From Clostridiales bacterium 1_7_47FAA (GTDB lineage Bacteria; Bacillota; Clostridia; Lachnospirales; Lachnospiraceae), in NCBI GenBank assembly GCA_000155435.1, contig DS990261.1, positions 1 through 64,000 on the forward strand: a stretch of DNA of 64,000 nucleotides, given 5' to 3'. The position numbers and the translations under genes were made by a program. Of this stretch, positions 8,616 to 16,750 are shown one piece after another (within the stretch, counting starts at the first letter, position 1; the number at the start of each line of letters is the position of its first letter). A model generated the notes under the pieces. That model had not been told where the DNA came from, did not search any database, and was given only the letters and a program-made list of their open reading frames with translations.

Positions 8616-9539
8616 ATGGAAACAGTATTGTCAGTGGAACATCTGATGATTTCATTTTCCCAGTATGAGCGGGGGTGGAGGAAGATACAGCTTCCGGTTA
8701 TCAGGGACCTGAGTATTAATGTTAAAGGTCATGAGATTGTGGCTGTGGTGGGATCCAGCGGTTCGGGTAAGAGTCTCCTGGCCCATGCGGTCATGGGGCT
8801 TCTGCCTGCCAATGCTTCCTGGAAGGGAAGGATTACCTTTAAGGGGGAGGAACTGACCGGAAAAAGGGTGAAGGAGCTGAGGGGAAGGCAGATGGTGCTG
8901 GTACCTCAGAGTGTTTCCTATCTGGACCCGCTTATGAAGGTGGGGGACCAGGTGAGGAACGGGCATAAGGATGGGAAATCCAGAACCCGAAGCAGGGAGG
9001 TACTTAGCAGATATGGGCTGGGGGAGGATACGGAAGGGCTCTATCCGTTTCAGCTGTCTGGCGGAATGACACGCCGGGTGCTGATTTCCACCGCTGTTAT
9101 GGAGAAACCGGAACTGGTGATTGCGGATGAACCGACCCCAGGGCTTCATATCAGTGCGGCTAAGAGGGTGTTGTCGCATTTCCGGGAGATTGCGGATGAA
9201 GGGGCGGGAGTGCTGCTGATTACCCATGATTTGGAACTGGCCCTTAAGGTGGCTGACCGGATTGTGGTGTTTTACGCAGGAACCAATGTGGAGGAGGCTG
9301 CCGTGTCTGATTTTCAGAGGGAGGTGAGCCTGCGCCATCCATATACAAGGGCGCTGTACCGTGCCATGCCGAGCCATGGATTTGAGGTTCAGCCAGGGGC
9401 GCAGCCCTATGTGAAGGACCTGCCCAGGGGATGCCCCTATGGACCCAGATGTCCCATGGCAGACCAGGGCTGTTTGGAAGAAATCGAGTATCGCGCTTAT
9501 AAAGGCGGTATGGTAAAATGTAGGAAGGCAGGAATATGA
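8616..9539 (+). CDS. ABC transporter ATP-binding protein, NikD/DppD type
   Basis: A 307-aa protein with Walker A GSSGSGKS (residues 46-53), Q-loop in VLVPQSVSYLDP, signature LSGGMTRR and Walker B LVIADEPT with the following ITHD His switch. The C-terminal oligopeptide/nickel extension contains CPYGPRCPMADQGC, a Cys-rich motif normal in this family. Its stop overlaps the next ATPase gene by 4 bases. Confidence 0.9.
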   Translation: METVLSVEHLMISFSQYERGWRKIQLPVIRDLSINVKGHEIVAVVGSSGSGKSLLAHAVMGLLPANASWKGRITFKGEELTGKRVKELRGRQMVLVPQSVSYLDPLMKVGDQVRNGHKDGKSRTRSREVLSRYGLGEDTEGLYPFQLSGGMTRRVLISTAVMEKPELVIADEPTPGLHISAAKRVLSHFREIADEGAGVLLITHDLELALKVADRIVVFYAGTNVEEAAVSDFQREVSLRHPYTRALYRAMPSHGFEVQPGAQPYVKDLPRGCPYGPRCPMADQGCLEEIEYRAYKGGMVKCRKAGI

Positions 9540-10147
9540 GACTGGAAGCAGGGAACATTTCCTTTCAATATGACAATGGAAACAGGAAAATACTGAATAA
9601 TGTAAGTATATGCCTGGAGCAGGAGGAACGGGTGGGGATTACTGCGCCCAGCGGGTTTGGGAAGACCACGTTCTGCAAGATCCTGGCCGGGTATGAATCG
9701 CCTGATTCCGGGCGCGTGCTGTTGGACGGAAAACCTTTGTCCGGATTTGGCGCGTACTGTCCGGTCCAGATGGTGTGGCAGCATCCGGAGCTGTCGGTGA
9801 ACCCAAAGCTTAAGATGAGGGAAGTCATCAAAGAAGGGGATGAGGTGGAGGAGCGGATCATCAGGGGGCTGGGCATTGAACCGGACTGGATGAACCGGTA
9901 TCCAGGAGAGCTTTCCGGAGGCGAGCTGCAGAGGTTCTGCATTGCCAGGGCGCTTGGCAGACGGACAAGGTTTTTGCTGGCAGATGAAATCAGTACCATG
10001 CTGGATTTGATAACCCAGAGCCAGATATGGAATTTCCTTTTAGAAGAGGTGAGGCACCGGAAGATGGGATTGCTGGTGGTGAGCCATTCCAGGGAACTGC
10101 TGGAGCGTGTATGTACCAGAATTGTGGATTTGAAGGAGGAAATTTGA
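9536..10147 (+). CDS. ABC transporter ATP-binding protein, NikE-like (short)
   Basis: A 203-aa second ATPase of the importer. The Walker A region reads APSGFGKTT (residues 37-45), with Ala in place of the usual first Gly. The signature is LSGGELQR, Walker B is FLLADEIS and the switch is VSHS, with Ser replacing the usual Asp after His. It lacks the C-terminal Cys-rich extension of DppF/OppF, which fits the shorter NikE type. The deviations suggest it may hydrolyse ATP less well than its partner. The larB start lies 3 bases downstream. Confidence 0.85.
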   Translation: MRLEAGNISFQYDNGNRKILNNVSICLEQEERVGITAPSGFGKTTFCKILAGYESPDSGRVLLDGKPLSGFGAYCPVQMVWQHPELSVNPKLKMREVIKEGDEVEERIIRGLGIEPDWMNRYPGELSGGELQRFCIARALGRRTRFLLADEISTMLDLITQSQIWNFLLEEVRHRKMGLLVVSHSRELLERVCTRIVDLKEEI

Positions 10148-10149
10148 AT

Positions 10150-10893
10150 ATGGACGTAAGGGAACTGCTGGAACAGGTGAAGTCAGGGGCGGTTAAGATA
10201 GAGGATGCGGAACATGCTTTGAAGGACCTGCCGTATGAGGATTTGGGATATGCAAAGCTGGACCATCACAGGAAACTCAGGTCCGGTTTCGGTGAGACTG
10301 TGTTCTGCCAGGGAAAGCCGGATGCTTACCTGATGGAGATTTATAAACGGTTTTATGAGCGGGACGGCGAGGTGCTGGGAACAAGGGCGTCTGAGGAACA
10401 ATATATGCTGGTGAAAGCAGCGGTCCCGGAAGTGGTCTATGACCCTATTTCCAGAATCCTTAAGGTGGAACGCCCGGGCAAGGAAAGGAAAGGACTCATT
10501 GCTGTGTGTACGGGAGGCACGGCAGATATACCGGTAGCGGAGGAGGCTGCACAGACAGCGGAGTATTTTGGCTGTGCGGTGGACCGGATCTTCGATGTGG
10601 GGGTGGCGGGAATCCACCGGCTGCTTTCACAGCGGGACAGGATCATGAAAGCCAACTGTATTGTTGCGGTGGCGGGAATGGAAGGCGCTCTGGGGACTGT
10701 GATTGCAGGACTTGCGGATTGTCCGGTGGTTGCGGTTCCCACATCGGTGGGATACGGGGCCAGCTTTCATGGACTGTCGGCTCTTTTGACCATGCTGAAT
10801 TCCTGTGCCAACGGGATTTCGGTGGTGAATATTGACAACGGATACGGGGCCGGTTATCTGGCCACGCAAATAAACAGATTGGCGGTAAGATAA
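10150..10893 (+). CDS. larB: LarB, nickel-pincer cofactor carboxylase
   Basis: A 247-aa LarB-family protein. In the known pathway LarB carboxylates and hydrolyses nicotinic acid adenine dinucleotide as the first step of nickel-pincer nucleotide synthesis. The AIR-carboxylase-like domain is visible as VCTGGTADIPVAEEAA, VAGIHRL, CIVAVAGMEGALGTVIAGL and VPTSVGYGASFHGLSALLTMLNSCANG. The C-terminal IDNGYGAGYLA is also typical. ATG 10150 is chosen over an upstream ATG at 10027 that lies inside the ATPase gene; GGAGG precedes it. It sits between nikE and larC. Confidence 0.95.
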   Translation: MDVRELLEQVKSGAVKIEDAEHALKDLPYEDLGYAKLDHHRKLRSGFGETVFCQGKPDAYLMEIYKRFYERDGEVLGTRASEEQYMLVKAAVPEVVYDPISRILKVERPGKERKGLIAVCTGGTADIPVAEEAAQTAEYFGCAVDRIFDVGVAGIHRLLSQRDRIMKANCIVAVAGMEGALGTVIAGLADCPVVAVPTSVGYGASFHGLSALLTMLNSCANGISVVNIDNGYGAGYLATQINRLAVR

Positions 10894-10894
10894 A

Positions 10895-12541
10895 ATGGGA
10901 AAAATATTGTACTTGGAATGTAATTCCGGAATCAGCGGGGATATGACAGTCGGGGCGCTTCTGGATCTGGGCGCGGACAGGGATGTGCTGGAACATGCCC
11001 TTGAAAGCCTGGGGGTGGGAGGATATCATCTGCATTTTGGGCGGAAGAATGTTTGTGGATTGGATTCGTATGATTTTGATGTGCATCTGGAGGAGGATGG
11101 GCATGACCATGGAGAAGGGCATGGGGATAGTCATGGTCATGGAGAGGGATACGGGCATAGTCACGGCCATGAAGCGGGGGATGAGCACGGTCGTGGCCAT
11201 GGTCATGGAGAAGGGGATGAGCACAGCCATGGTCATGGAGAAGGCCATGAACACAGCCATGGTCATGGAGAAGGCCATGGGCACAGCCATGGTCATGGAG
11301 AAGGCCATGAGCACAGCCATGGTCACGGAGAGGGCCATGAGCACAGCCATCCCCACGAAGAACCGCATGACCATGCCCACCATAATCACACAGAAGCCCA
11401 GGCCCGTGTTCACGACCAATGGGAAGTCCATAAGCATGTACATCCCCATGAAGAAACCCATAATCATACGGATCCTCACACCCATCCCAATGAGGACGCC
11501 CACAGTCATTCCCATGCCCATCAGCACGGGGACGGTCATTCCCATGTTCACAGAAATCTGTTCGATATATATCAGATTATTGACAGACTGGATTCCAATG
11601 ACCGCGTGAAGGGACTGGCGCGAAAGATGTTCAGGATAGTGGCGGAAGCAGAGTCAAAGGCCCATGGCCTGCCTCTGGAGCAGGTGCATTTCCACGAAGT
11701 GGGGGCCATTGATTCAATTGTGGATATCATCAGTGTGGCGGTGTGTGTGGATAATCTGGGAGTGGATGATGTGGTGGTGTCCGCCCTGGCAGAGGGACAC
11801 GGACATGTGCATTGCCAGCATGGAGTCCTTCCTGTTCCTGTACCGGCCACAGCGAATATTGCTTCAGCTTATGGGCTGAATCTCCGGTTTACGGATAATG
11901 ACGGGGAGATGGTCACGCCTACCGGGGCAGCGATTGCGGCGGCCCTGGGCACCAGGGACAGCCTGCCGGATTCCTGCCGTCTTCTTAAGGTTGGTATGGG
12001 AGCCGGAAACAAGGTATTTAAGCAGGCCAATGTGCTGCGTGCCATGCTGATGGAGACGTCTCAGGCAGAGGCGGGAAAAGCTGGGAATCTGACATCGGAT
12101 GGCTGTTCCATGTGGGTAATGGAGACCAATCTGGATGACTGTACAGGGGAAATCCTGGGCTTTGTCATGGAACTGCTTCTGGAGGCAGGGGCCGCGGACG
12201 TGTGGTATACGCCGATATTCATGAAAAAGAACAGACCCGCCTACACGCTGTCTGTCCTGTGCAGGGGTGAGGACAGGGAGAAGCTGGAGGAAATCATACT
12301 GATCCATACCACGACCATTGGAATCAGGCAGTATCCTGTGACAAGGACCGTACTTGCCAGGGAGAAGATGACCGTGGACATGGACTGTGGACAGGCGGAC
12401 GTGAAGGTATGCACATATAAAGACAGGAAATTTTATTATCCGGAATATGAGAGTGTACGCCGTATCTGCCGGGAGACGGACCGGGATTTTAAGGCTGTGT
12501 ACCAGGCTGTGCGCCTGGAAGCAGAGCGGAAAGGATTGTGA
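10895..12541 (+). CDS. larC: LarC, nickel insertase, single fused frame with giant His-rich insert
   Basis: A 548-aa LarC, the CTP-dependent enzyme that inserts nickel into the pincer nucleotide. The N-terminal domain starts ILYLECNSGISGDM. Conserved blocks VHFHEVGAIDSIVDIISVA and GEMVTPTGAAIAAAL follow the insert, and the C-terminal domain contains ETNLDDCTGEILGFVMELL. In Lactiplantibacillus plantarum larC1/larC2 are joined by ribosomal frameshifting; here the frame is continuous. Residues 70-219 are a His/Gly/Glu region built largely of decapeptide repeats such as GHGEGHEHSH. Most LarC proteins carry a much shorter His stretch. It starts 2 bases after larB. Confidence 0.95.
   Translation: MGKILYLECNSGISGDMTVGALLDLGADRDVLEHALESLGVGGYHLHFGRKNVCGLDSYDFDVHLEEDGHDHGEGHGDSHGHGEGYGHSHGHEAGDEHGRGHGHGEGDEHSHGHGEGHEHSHGHGEGHGHSHGHGEGHEHSHGHGEGHEHSHPHEEPHDHAHHNHTEAQARVHDQWEVHKHVHPHEETHNHTDPHTHPNEDAHSHSHAHQHGDGHSHVHRNLFDIYQIIDRLDSNDRVKGLARKMFRIVAEAESKAHGLPLEQVHFHEVGAIDSIVDIISVAVCVDNLGVDDVVVSALAEGHGHVHCQHGVLPVPVPATANIASAYGLNLRFTDNDGEMVTPTGAAIAAALGTRDSLPDSCRLLKVGMGAGNKVFKQANVLRAMLMETSQAEAGKAGNLTSDGCSMWVMETNLDDCTGEILGFVMELLLEAGAADVWYTPIFMKKNRPAYTLSVLCRGEDREKLEEIILIHTTTIGIRQYPVTRTVLAREKMTVDMDCGQADVKVCTYKDRKFYYPEYESVRRICRETDRDFKAVYQAVRLEAERKGL
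11093..11551 (+). repeat. In-frame tandem repeat encoding the LarC His-rich region
   Basis: The best-preserved units are 30 bp (GGCCATGAGCACAGCCATGG core) between about 11215 and 11350. Degenerate CAT/CAC codons continue to 11551. All units keep the larC frame. Confidence 0.9.
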
Positions 12542-12543
12542 GG

Positions 12544-13359
12544 ATGAGCGACAGGGAAATGCTTCAGGCCAGGATGAGGGAGCTGGTATCGGAGGATATC
12601 TGCCTTGCATTTTCAGGCGGCGTGGACTCCAGCCTTCTCCTTAAAGTGGCTGCTGATGCGGCTGTTGAAACAGGGAAAAAGGTGTATGCAGTGACATTTG
12701 ACAGCAGGCTCCACCCATCCTGCGATTTAGAGATTGCCAGGCGGGTGGCCGGTGAACTGGGAGGAATCCACCAGGTCATAGAAGTGGATGAACTGGAGCA
12801 GGAGGAAATACGGATGAACCCTGTTAACCGCTGCTATCTGTGCAAACGCCATCTTTTTATGTCACTTAAGAAGCTGGCAGGGGAATATGGGGTCAGCCGG
12901 ATACTGGACGGCACCAATGAGGACGACATGCATGTGTACAGGCCGGGGATACAGGCTTTGAAGGAACTGGGGATCATAAGCCCGCTTGCTGAATTGCATA
13001 TCACGAAGGACGCGGTGAAGCAGATGGCAGCTGAGTACGGGATTTCAGTGGCATCAAGGCCCTCCACTCCCTGTATGGCCACAAGGCTGCCTTATAATAC
13101 AAGGATTGATTATGATGTGCTGGACAGGATTGCCCAGGGAGAGGCATATCTGAAACGTATGCTGCCGGGAAATGTACGCCTGCGCCTCCATGGCGGGATT
13201 GCCAGGCTGGAGGTGGACCGGGATTCATTTACCAGGCTCCTGGATATGGGGGAGGAAGTGGTGCGGCGGCTGAAGGAACTGGGATTTACTTATGTAACCC
13301 TGGATATGGAAGGATTCCGGTCGGGGAGCATGGATGTGGGGATTGGGAAAAGCAGTTAA
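12544..13359 (+). CDS. larE: LarE, ATP-dependent sulfur transferase
   Basis: A 271-aa LarE. It has a PP-loop ATP pyrophosphatase motif SGGVDSS (residues 24-30). A single Cys in STPCMATRLPY sits where sacrificial-sulfur LarE enzymes carry their donor cysteine. A CxxC pair (NRCYLCKRH) lies further upstream. I see no three-Cys cluster of the kind reported for Fe-S LarE. The enzyme converts the two carboxylates of the LarB product to thiocarboxylates. ATG 12544 is preferred over GTG 12538, which overlaps the larC stop. It is the last gene of the nik-lar run. Confidence 0.93.
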   Translation: MSDREMLQARMRELVSEDICLAFSGGVDSSLLLKVAADAAVETGKKVYAVTFDSRLHPSCDLEIARRVAGELGGIHQVIEVDELEQEEIRMNPVNRCYLCKRHLFMSLKKLAGEYGVSRILDGTNEDDMHVYRPGIQALKELGIISPLAELHITKDAVKQMAAEYGISVASRPSTPCMATRLPYNTRIDYDVLDRIAQGEAYLKRMLPGNVRLRLHGGIARLEVDRDSFTRLLDMGEEVVRRLKELGFTYVTLDMEGFRSGSMDVGIGKSS

Positions 13360-13491
13360 AGGATACGCCACGCCTGCAAAGAGAGGTTCCATTATAGATT
13401 CTTGTGTTTATGGAAAAATAAGAGTATAATGGTCTAAGATTTGCTGTTGGCAATACAGGGAAAATATACCGGATCAAAGGGGGATAATCCT

Positions 13492-13968
13492 ATGTTTCTT
13501 CTGTTATTGGCGGTGTGGCTTATATTGAATGGTAAAATAACGGTGGAAATCTGCGTCTTTGGCGTATTGATTTCCGCCGCTCTTTTTTATTTCATGTGCA
13601 GGTATATGGAGTACAGTCTGCGCAAGGAGCTGCTTCTGTTCCGCCTGACGCCGCTGTTCATCCAATATTTCTGGGTTCTGGTGAAGGAGATTGTGAGGGC
13701 AAATGTGTGCGTGCTGAAAATCATCGTGTCACCGGAACTGGAACCGGAACCGGCCTTTGTGTATTTTGATGCAAAGTTCAGGACCGGGATGGCTAAGGTG
13801 GTGCTGGCTAACTCCATTACCCTGACCCCGGGCACCATTACGGTTTCTGTGGAAAATGACAGCTTCTGCGTGCACTGTCTGGACCGGGAACTGGCAGAGG
13901 GGATGGAGGATTCCGTGTTTGTGGAACTTTTATTGGAAATGGAGGCAGTGGAAAGCAGATGGATGTGA
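13492..13968 (+). CDS. mrpE: Antiporter subunit MrpE (MbhA-like)
   Basis: A 158-aa MnhE/MrpE family membrane protein. It has two N-terminal TM segments (MFLLLLAVWLILNGKITVEI onward) and a soluble C-terminal domain with LANSITLTPGTITVSVENDSFCVHCLD, the hallmark of the family. ATG 13492 has AAAGGGGG upstream and is preferred over TTG 13441. It is the first gene of a ten-gene run with overlaps at nearly every junction. The stop overlaps mrpF by 10 bases. Confidence 0.93.
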   Translation: MFLLLLAVWLILNGKITVEICVFGVLISAALFYFMCRYMEYSLRKELLLFRLTPLFIQYFWVLVKEIVRANVCVLKIIVSPELEPEPAFVYFDAKFRTGMAKVVLANSITLTPGTITVSVENDSFCVHCLDRELAEGMEDSVFVELLLEMEAVESRWM

Positions 13969-14348
13969 TTGGGCTGGTATATGATAAGATGCTGGGCGGT
14001 TCGGTCATTGTACTGGCTGTCCTGATTATTTTAAGTATCATCCGTTCGGTCCGGGGTCCGGGGATTGCGGACCGGATTATTGCGGTTAATATGATTGGAA
14101 CCATGATCATCATGATAATAGCAATCCTTTCCGTGTACCTGGATGAGAATTATCTGGTGGACGTGTGCCTTATATATGCCATGCTGAGTTTCCTTGGGGT
14201 GGTGGTCCTCTGTAAGGTGTATACGGGTGTTTACCTGCAAAGGAAGAATATGAAGGCTGACCTGGGGGCCATTGAGGATAATGTAAGCAGGCAGGGGGTT
14301 GATACGGCGGATGCATCGGACCCTTCTGAAAGGGAGGAAGGCATATGA
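13959..14348 (+). CDS. mrpF: Antiporter subunit MrpF (MbhB-like)
   Basis: A 129-aa protein with three TM helices and the family motif RGPGIADRIIAVNMIG (about residues 31-46). An Asp/Arg-containing cytoplasmic loop is conserved in Mrp/Mbh complexes. The C-terminal 40 residues after KVYTG are a charged tail longer than is usual for MrpF. It overlaps both neighbours. Confidence 0.92.
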   Translation: MDVIGLVYDKMLGGSVIVLAVLIILSIIRSVRGPGIADRIIAVNMIGTMIIMIIAILSVYLDENYLVDVCLIYAMLSFLGVVVLCKVYTGVYLQRKNMKADLGAIEDNVSRQGVDTADASDPSEREEGI

Positions 14349-14968
14349 CGTGGAGATGGATACAGCTGGCAGCAGCGTCTGCCTGCTTTCTGGTTGGAAT
14401 CATATTCATGATTCTGGCTGTTTTCGGTGTGAACCGCTTCCATAAGGCCCTGAACCGTATGCATGCGGCGGCCATGGGGGATACGCTGGGGATCCTGTTT
14501 GTATTTGCAGGACTGATTGTGATGAAGGGATTCTCCATGGATTCCCTTAAACTGTTCCTGGTCATCCTTTTTTTCTGGTCGGCAGGACCTGTGTCAGGCC
14601 ATATGATAAGCAGGCTGGAGGCCATGACAGATGAGGAATTGGGGAAAATCCTGATAATACGGAAGACGGGGAAGGAACGGGGATATGGGGAGGAAGAGTG
14701 CAGTGCGGACGGATGCGGTGTAGGCGGATATTGTGCAGTAGGGTACGGTGCAGACGGATGTGGTGCGGATGGATGTGGTGCGGATGGATGTGGTGCGGAT
14801 GGATGCGGTGCAGACGGATGTGGTGCGGACGGATATGGTGCAGACGGATGCGGTGCAGATGCGTGTGAGGCAGAAGGATACAGCGCAAAAACATGCATGA
14901 CAAAGTCGCACAACACAGGAAATCACAACGCTCCAGCAAAGGAGGAAAGCACAGATGAGGTTATTTGA
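14345..14968 (+). CDS. mrpG: Antiporter subunit MrpG with Cys-rich GADGC-repeat tail
   Basis: A 207-aa protein. Residues 1-100 are a normal MrpG/MbhC: three TM helices with NRFHKALNRMHAAAMGDTLGILFVFAGL. From about residue 117 a tail begins with about ten pentapeptide units of the GADGC type, including variants ending in Tyr (GADGY), giving roughly a dozen cysteines. The tail ends in a polar stretch that overlaps the start of the next gene. Such a tail is not part of the family. The DNA is a 15-bp repeat, so slippage expansion is the likely origin; metal binding is possible but untested. Confidence 0.9.
   Translation: MTWRWIQLAAASACFLVGIIFMILAVFGVNRFHKALNRMHAAAMGDTLGILFVFAGLIVMKGFSMDSLKLFLVILFFWSAGPVSGHMISRLEAMTDEELGKILIIRKTGKERGYGEEECSADGCGVGGYCAVGYGADGCGADGCGADGCGADGCGADGCGADGYGADGCGADACEAEGYSAKTCMTKSHNTGNHNAPAKEESTDEVI
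14703..14873 (+). repeat. 15-bp tandem repeat in the mrpG tail
   Basis: Units of GGTGCGGATGGATGT and close variants, about eleven copies, all in the mrpG frame. Confidence 0.92.
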
Positions 14969-15257
14969 AATCATACTTCTAATCAGCCTGGTAGTATGCG
15001 CGGTATCGGTTGGGTTTGCCAGGGATTTGCTGGCCTCGATTGTTATTTTCATGTCCTACAGCCTGATTATGTGTGTTATATGGATCCTGCTCCAGTCCCC
15101 GGATCTGGCTATTACGGAAGCGGCTGTGGGGGCCGGGGTTACCAGCATCCTGTTTTTCATTACATTGAAGAAAATAAGGGCCATAAGTAAGGCCCGCGAT
15201 GCAGTGGACGGCGGGACCATCCGAAAGGAGGGCCAGGATGAGCAGGAGAAGGGATAA
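14955..15257 (+). CDS. DUF4040 subunit (MbhD-like)
   Basis: A 100-aa protein with three TM helices. The motif SPDLAITEAAVGAGVTSILFFITLKK (about residues 49-74) is characteristic of DUF4040/MbhD, which equals part of the C-terminal domain of MrpA. It starts inside mrpG and ends inside the next gene. Confidence 0.9.
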   Translation: MRLFEIILLISLVVCAVSVGFARDLLASIVIFMSYSLIMCVIWILLQSPDLAITEAAVGAGVTSILFFITLKKIRAISKARDAVDGGTIRKEGQDEQEKG

Positions 15258-16371
15258 TTATGAGAACAGCCGGTGGATGAAATTCAGGAAATGGGTGGAT
15301 GGGGAAGTAGACCCTTTGGATCATGGAATGGAGATAAAGATACCGGGAAATGAAAATGACTGTACAAAAGTTCAGTATACAGCTGAAGCAGGGGGAGAAG
15401 GCAGGACAGCCGGAACTGTCAGGGGCGATGAAGTGCTGACAGGCAGCGCCGAACCGGGGAAGAAGGCTGTATCCGGGCTTTTGCAGGAGTCTATGAACCA
15501 GGAGCCTGCAGACCAAAAACCCATGGACCAAAATCCCATGAATCAAGGGCCTGGAACCCCGCCGTCCGCCGCTCCATCCCTCCTGATCCGCGAAGAACGT
15601 GGAATCAGGATTTTCCACCGCTTTTACCAGGTCATGTCGGTGCTTCTGTGCTTCAGCATCATATTTGTCCTGCTGTGGACCATTGCCTATCTTCCGGTAT
15701 TCGGAAATGCGGGCAATCCGGATAACAATGAGGTGTCGGCGCGCTATATTGAGAAGGGATTGGAGGAAACAGGGGCAGTGAATATTGTGACCGGGATGAT
15801 ACTGGATTACCGTGCCTTTGATACATTTGGGGAATCCTGTGTCCTGTTTATTGCATCCTGCTGCGTGTTTGCGCTGCTGCGGATTGACGCGGCCAGCAGG
15901 GACAAGCAGACGGCCAAACGGCTGGCAGAGGCCAACGACCGTTTATTTGAGCCTAAAAATGATATCATCCTTCAAAAATGCGCCTGCGTGCTGGTGCCCC
16001 TTATCCTGGTCTTTGGCATCTACATTGTGCTTAACGGCCACCTTTCGCCGGGCGGGGGATTTTCGGGCGGGGCGGTTCTGGGATCCGGACTGATTCTTTA
16101 TCTGAATGCATTTGGTTTTCAGAAGACAGAACGCTTTTTTACGGAAAAGGTTTACCGCAGGATTACGCTGGCGGCCCTGACTTTTTACTGCCTGGCTAAG
16201 AGCTATTCTTTTTATACGGGAGCCAATCATCTGGAGAGCCATATTCCGTTAGGGACGCCGGGCGCAATTTTAAGCAGCGGCCTGATCCTTCCCCTGAACA
16301 TCTGCGTGGGCCTGGTTGTGGCCTGCACCATGTATGCATTTTATACCCTGTTCCGGAAGGGAGGTATGTAG
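15238..16371 (+). CDS. Fused MbhE-MrpB antiporter subunit with long soluble N-terminus
   Basis: A 377-aa protein. Residues 1-120 are a hydrophilic leader with Met/Asn/Gln/Pro-rich repeats (NQEPADQKPMDQNPMNQGP). Residues 128-205 match MbhE (one TM, then ETGAVNIVTGMILDYRAFDTFGES and a second TM). Residues 240-377 match MrpB/MbhF (LFGIYIVLNGHLSPGGGFSGGAVLGSG). MbhE and MbhF are separate genes in Pyrococcus, so this is a fusion. ATG 15238 with GGAGGGCC upstream is preferred over the in-frame 15199. Confidence 0.85.
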   Translation: MSRRRDNYENSRWMKFRKWVDGEVDPLDHGMEIKIPGNENDCTKVQYTAEAGGEGRTAGTVRGDEVLTGSAEPGKKAVSGLLQESMNQEPADQKPMDQNPMNQGPGTPPSAAPSLLIREERGIRIFHRFYQVMSVLLCFSIIFVLLWTIAYLPVFGNAGNPDNNEVSARYIEKGLEETGAVNIVTGMILDYRAFDTFGESCVLFIASCCVFALLRIDAASRDKQTAKRLAEANDRLFEPKNDIILQKCACVLVPLILVFGIYIVLNGHLSPGGGFSGGAVLGSGLILYLNAFGFQKTERFFTEKVYRRITLAALTFYCLAKSYSFYTGANHLESHIPLGTPGAILSSGLILPLNICVGLVVACTMYAFYTLFRKGGM

Positions 16372-16372
16372 G

Positions 16373-16750
16373 ATGGTTTCACATCTGTTCATGAATGTGG
16401 AAGAAACCGTGTCGGTCATCCTGTTCGGCATCGGATTTACCATGCTTTTGCTGCACCAGAACCTGATTAAGAAAATCATGGGCATGAATATCATGGATAC
16501 GGCCGTGTACCTTTTCCTGGCCGCCAAAGGGTATATCCGCGGCAGGATGGTGCCCATTGTGGTGGATGGGGTCAGGGAGGTGTCGGCCTACATCAATCCG
16601 GTGCCCAGCGGCCTTGTGCTCACCGGAATCGTGGTTTCGGTGAGTACCACGGCCTTGATGCTGGCTTTGACCATACGGCTTTATGAGCGGTATGGTTCCC
16701 TTGATCTGGATGAAATCCTTACACGGGCAAAGGAGGAAGAAAAGGCATGA
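16373..16750 (+). CDS. mrpC: Antiporter subunit MrpC (MbhG/NuoK-like)
   Basis: A 125-aa protein with three TM helices. The pattern NLIKKIMGMNIMDTAVYLF and NPVPSGLVLTGIVVSVSTTALMLALTIRLYERYG is diagnostic of MrpC/NuoK. ATG 16373 is one base after the preceding stop and has GGGAGGTATGTA upstream. The in-frame ATG at 16316 lies within the previous gene. Confidence 0.92.
   Translation: MVSHLFMNVEETVSVILFGIGFTMLLLHQNLIKKIMGMNIMDTAVYLFLAAKGYIRGRMVPIVVDGVREVSAYINPVPSGLVLTGIVVSVSTTALMLALTIRLYERYGSLDLDEILTRAKEEEKA

Noticed and set aside
10643-11609. Long Met-rich reading frames on both strands across larC
   Set aside because: They are frame shadows of the His codon repeats (CAT gives ATG in other frames), without family matches or ribosome sites.
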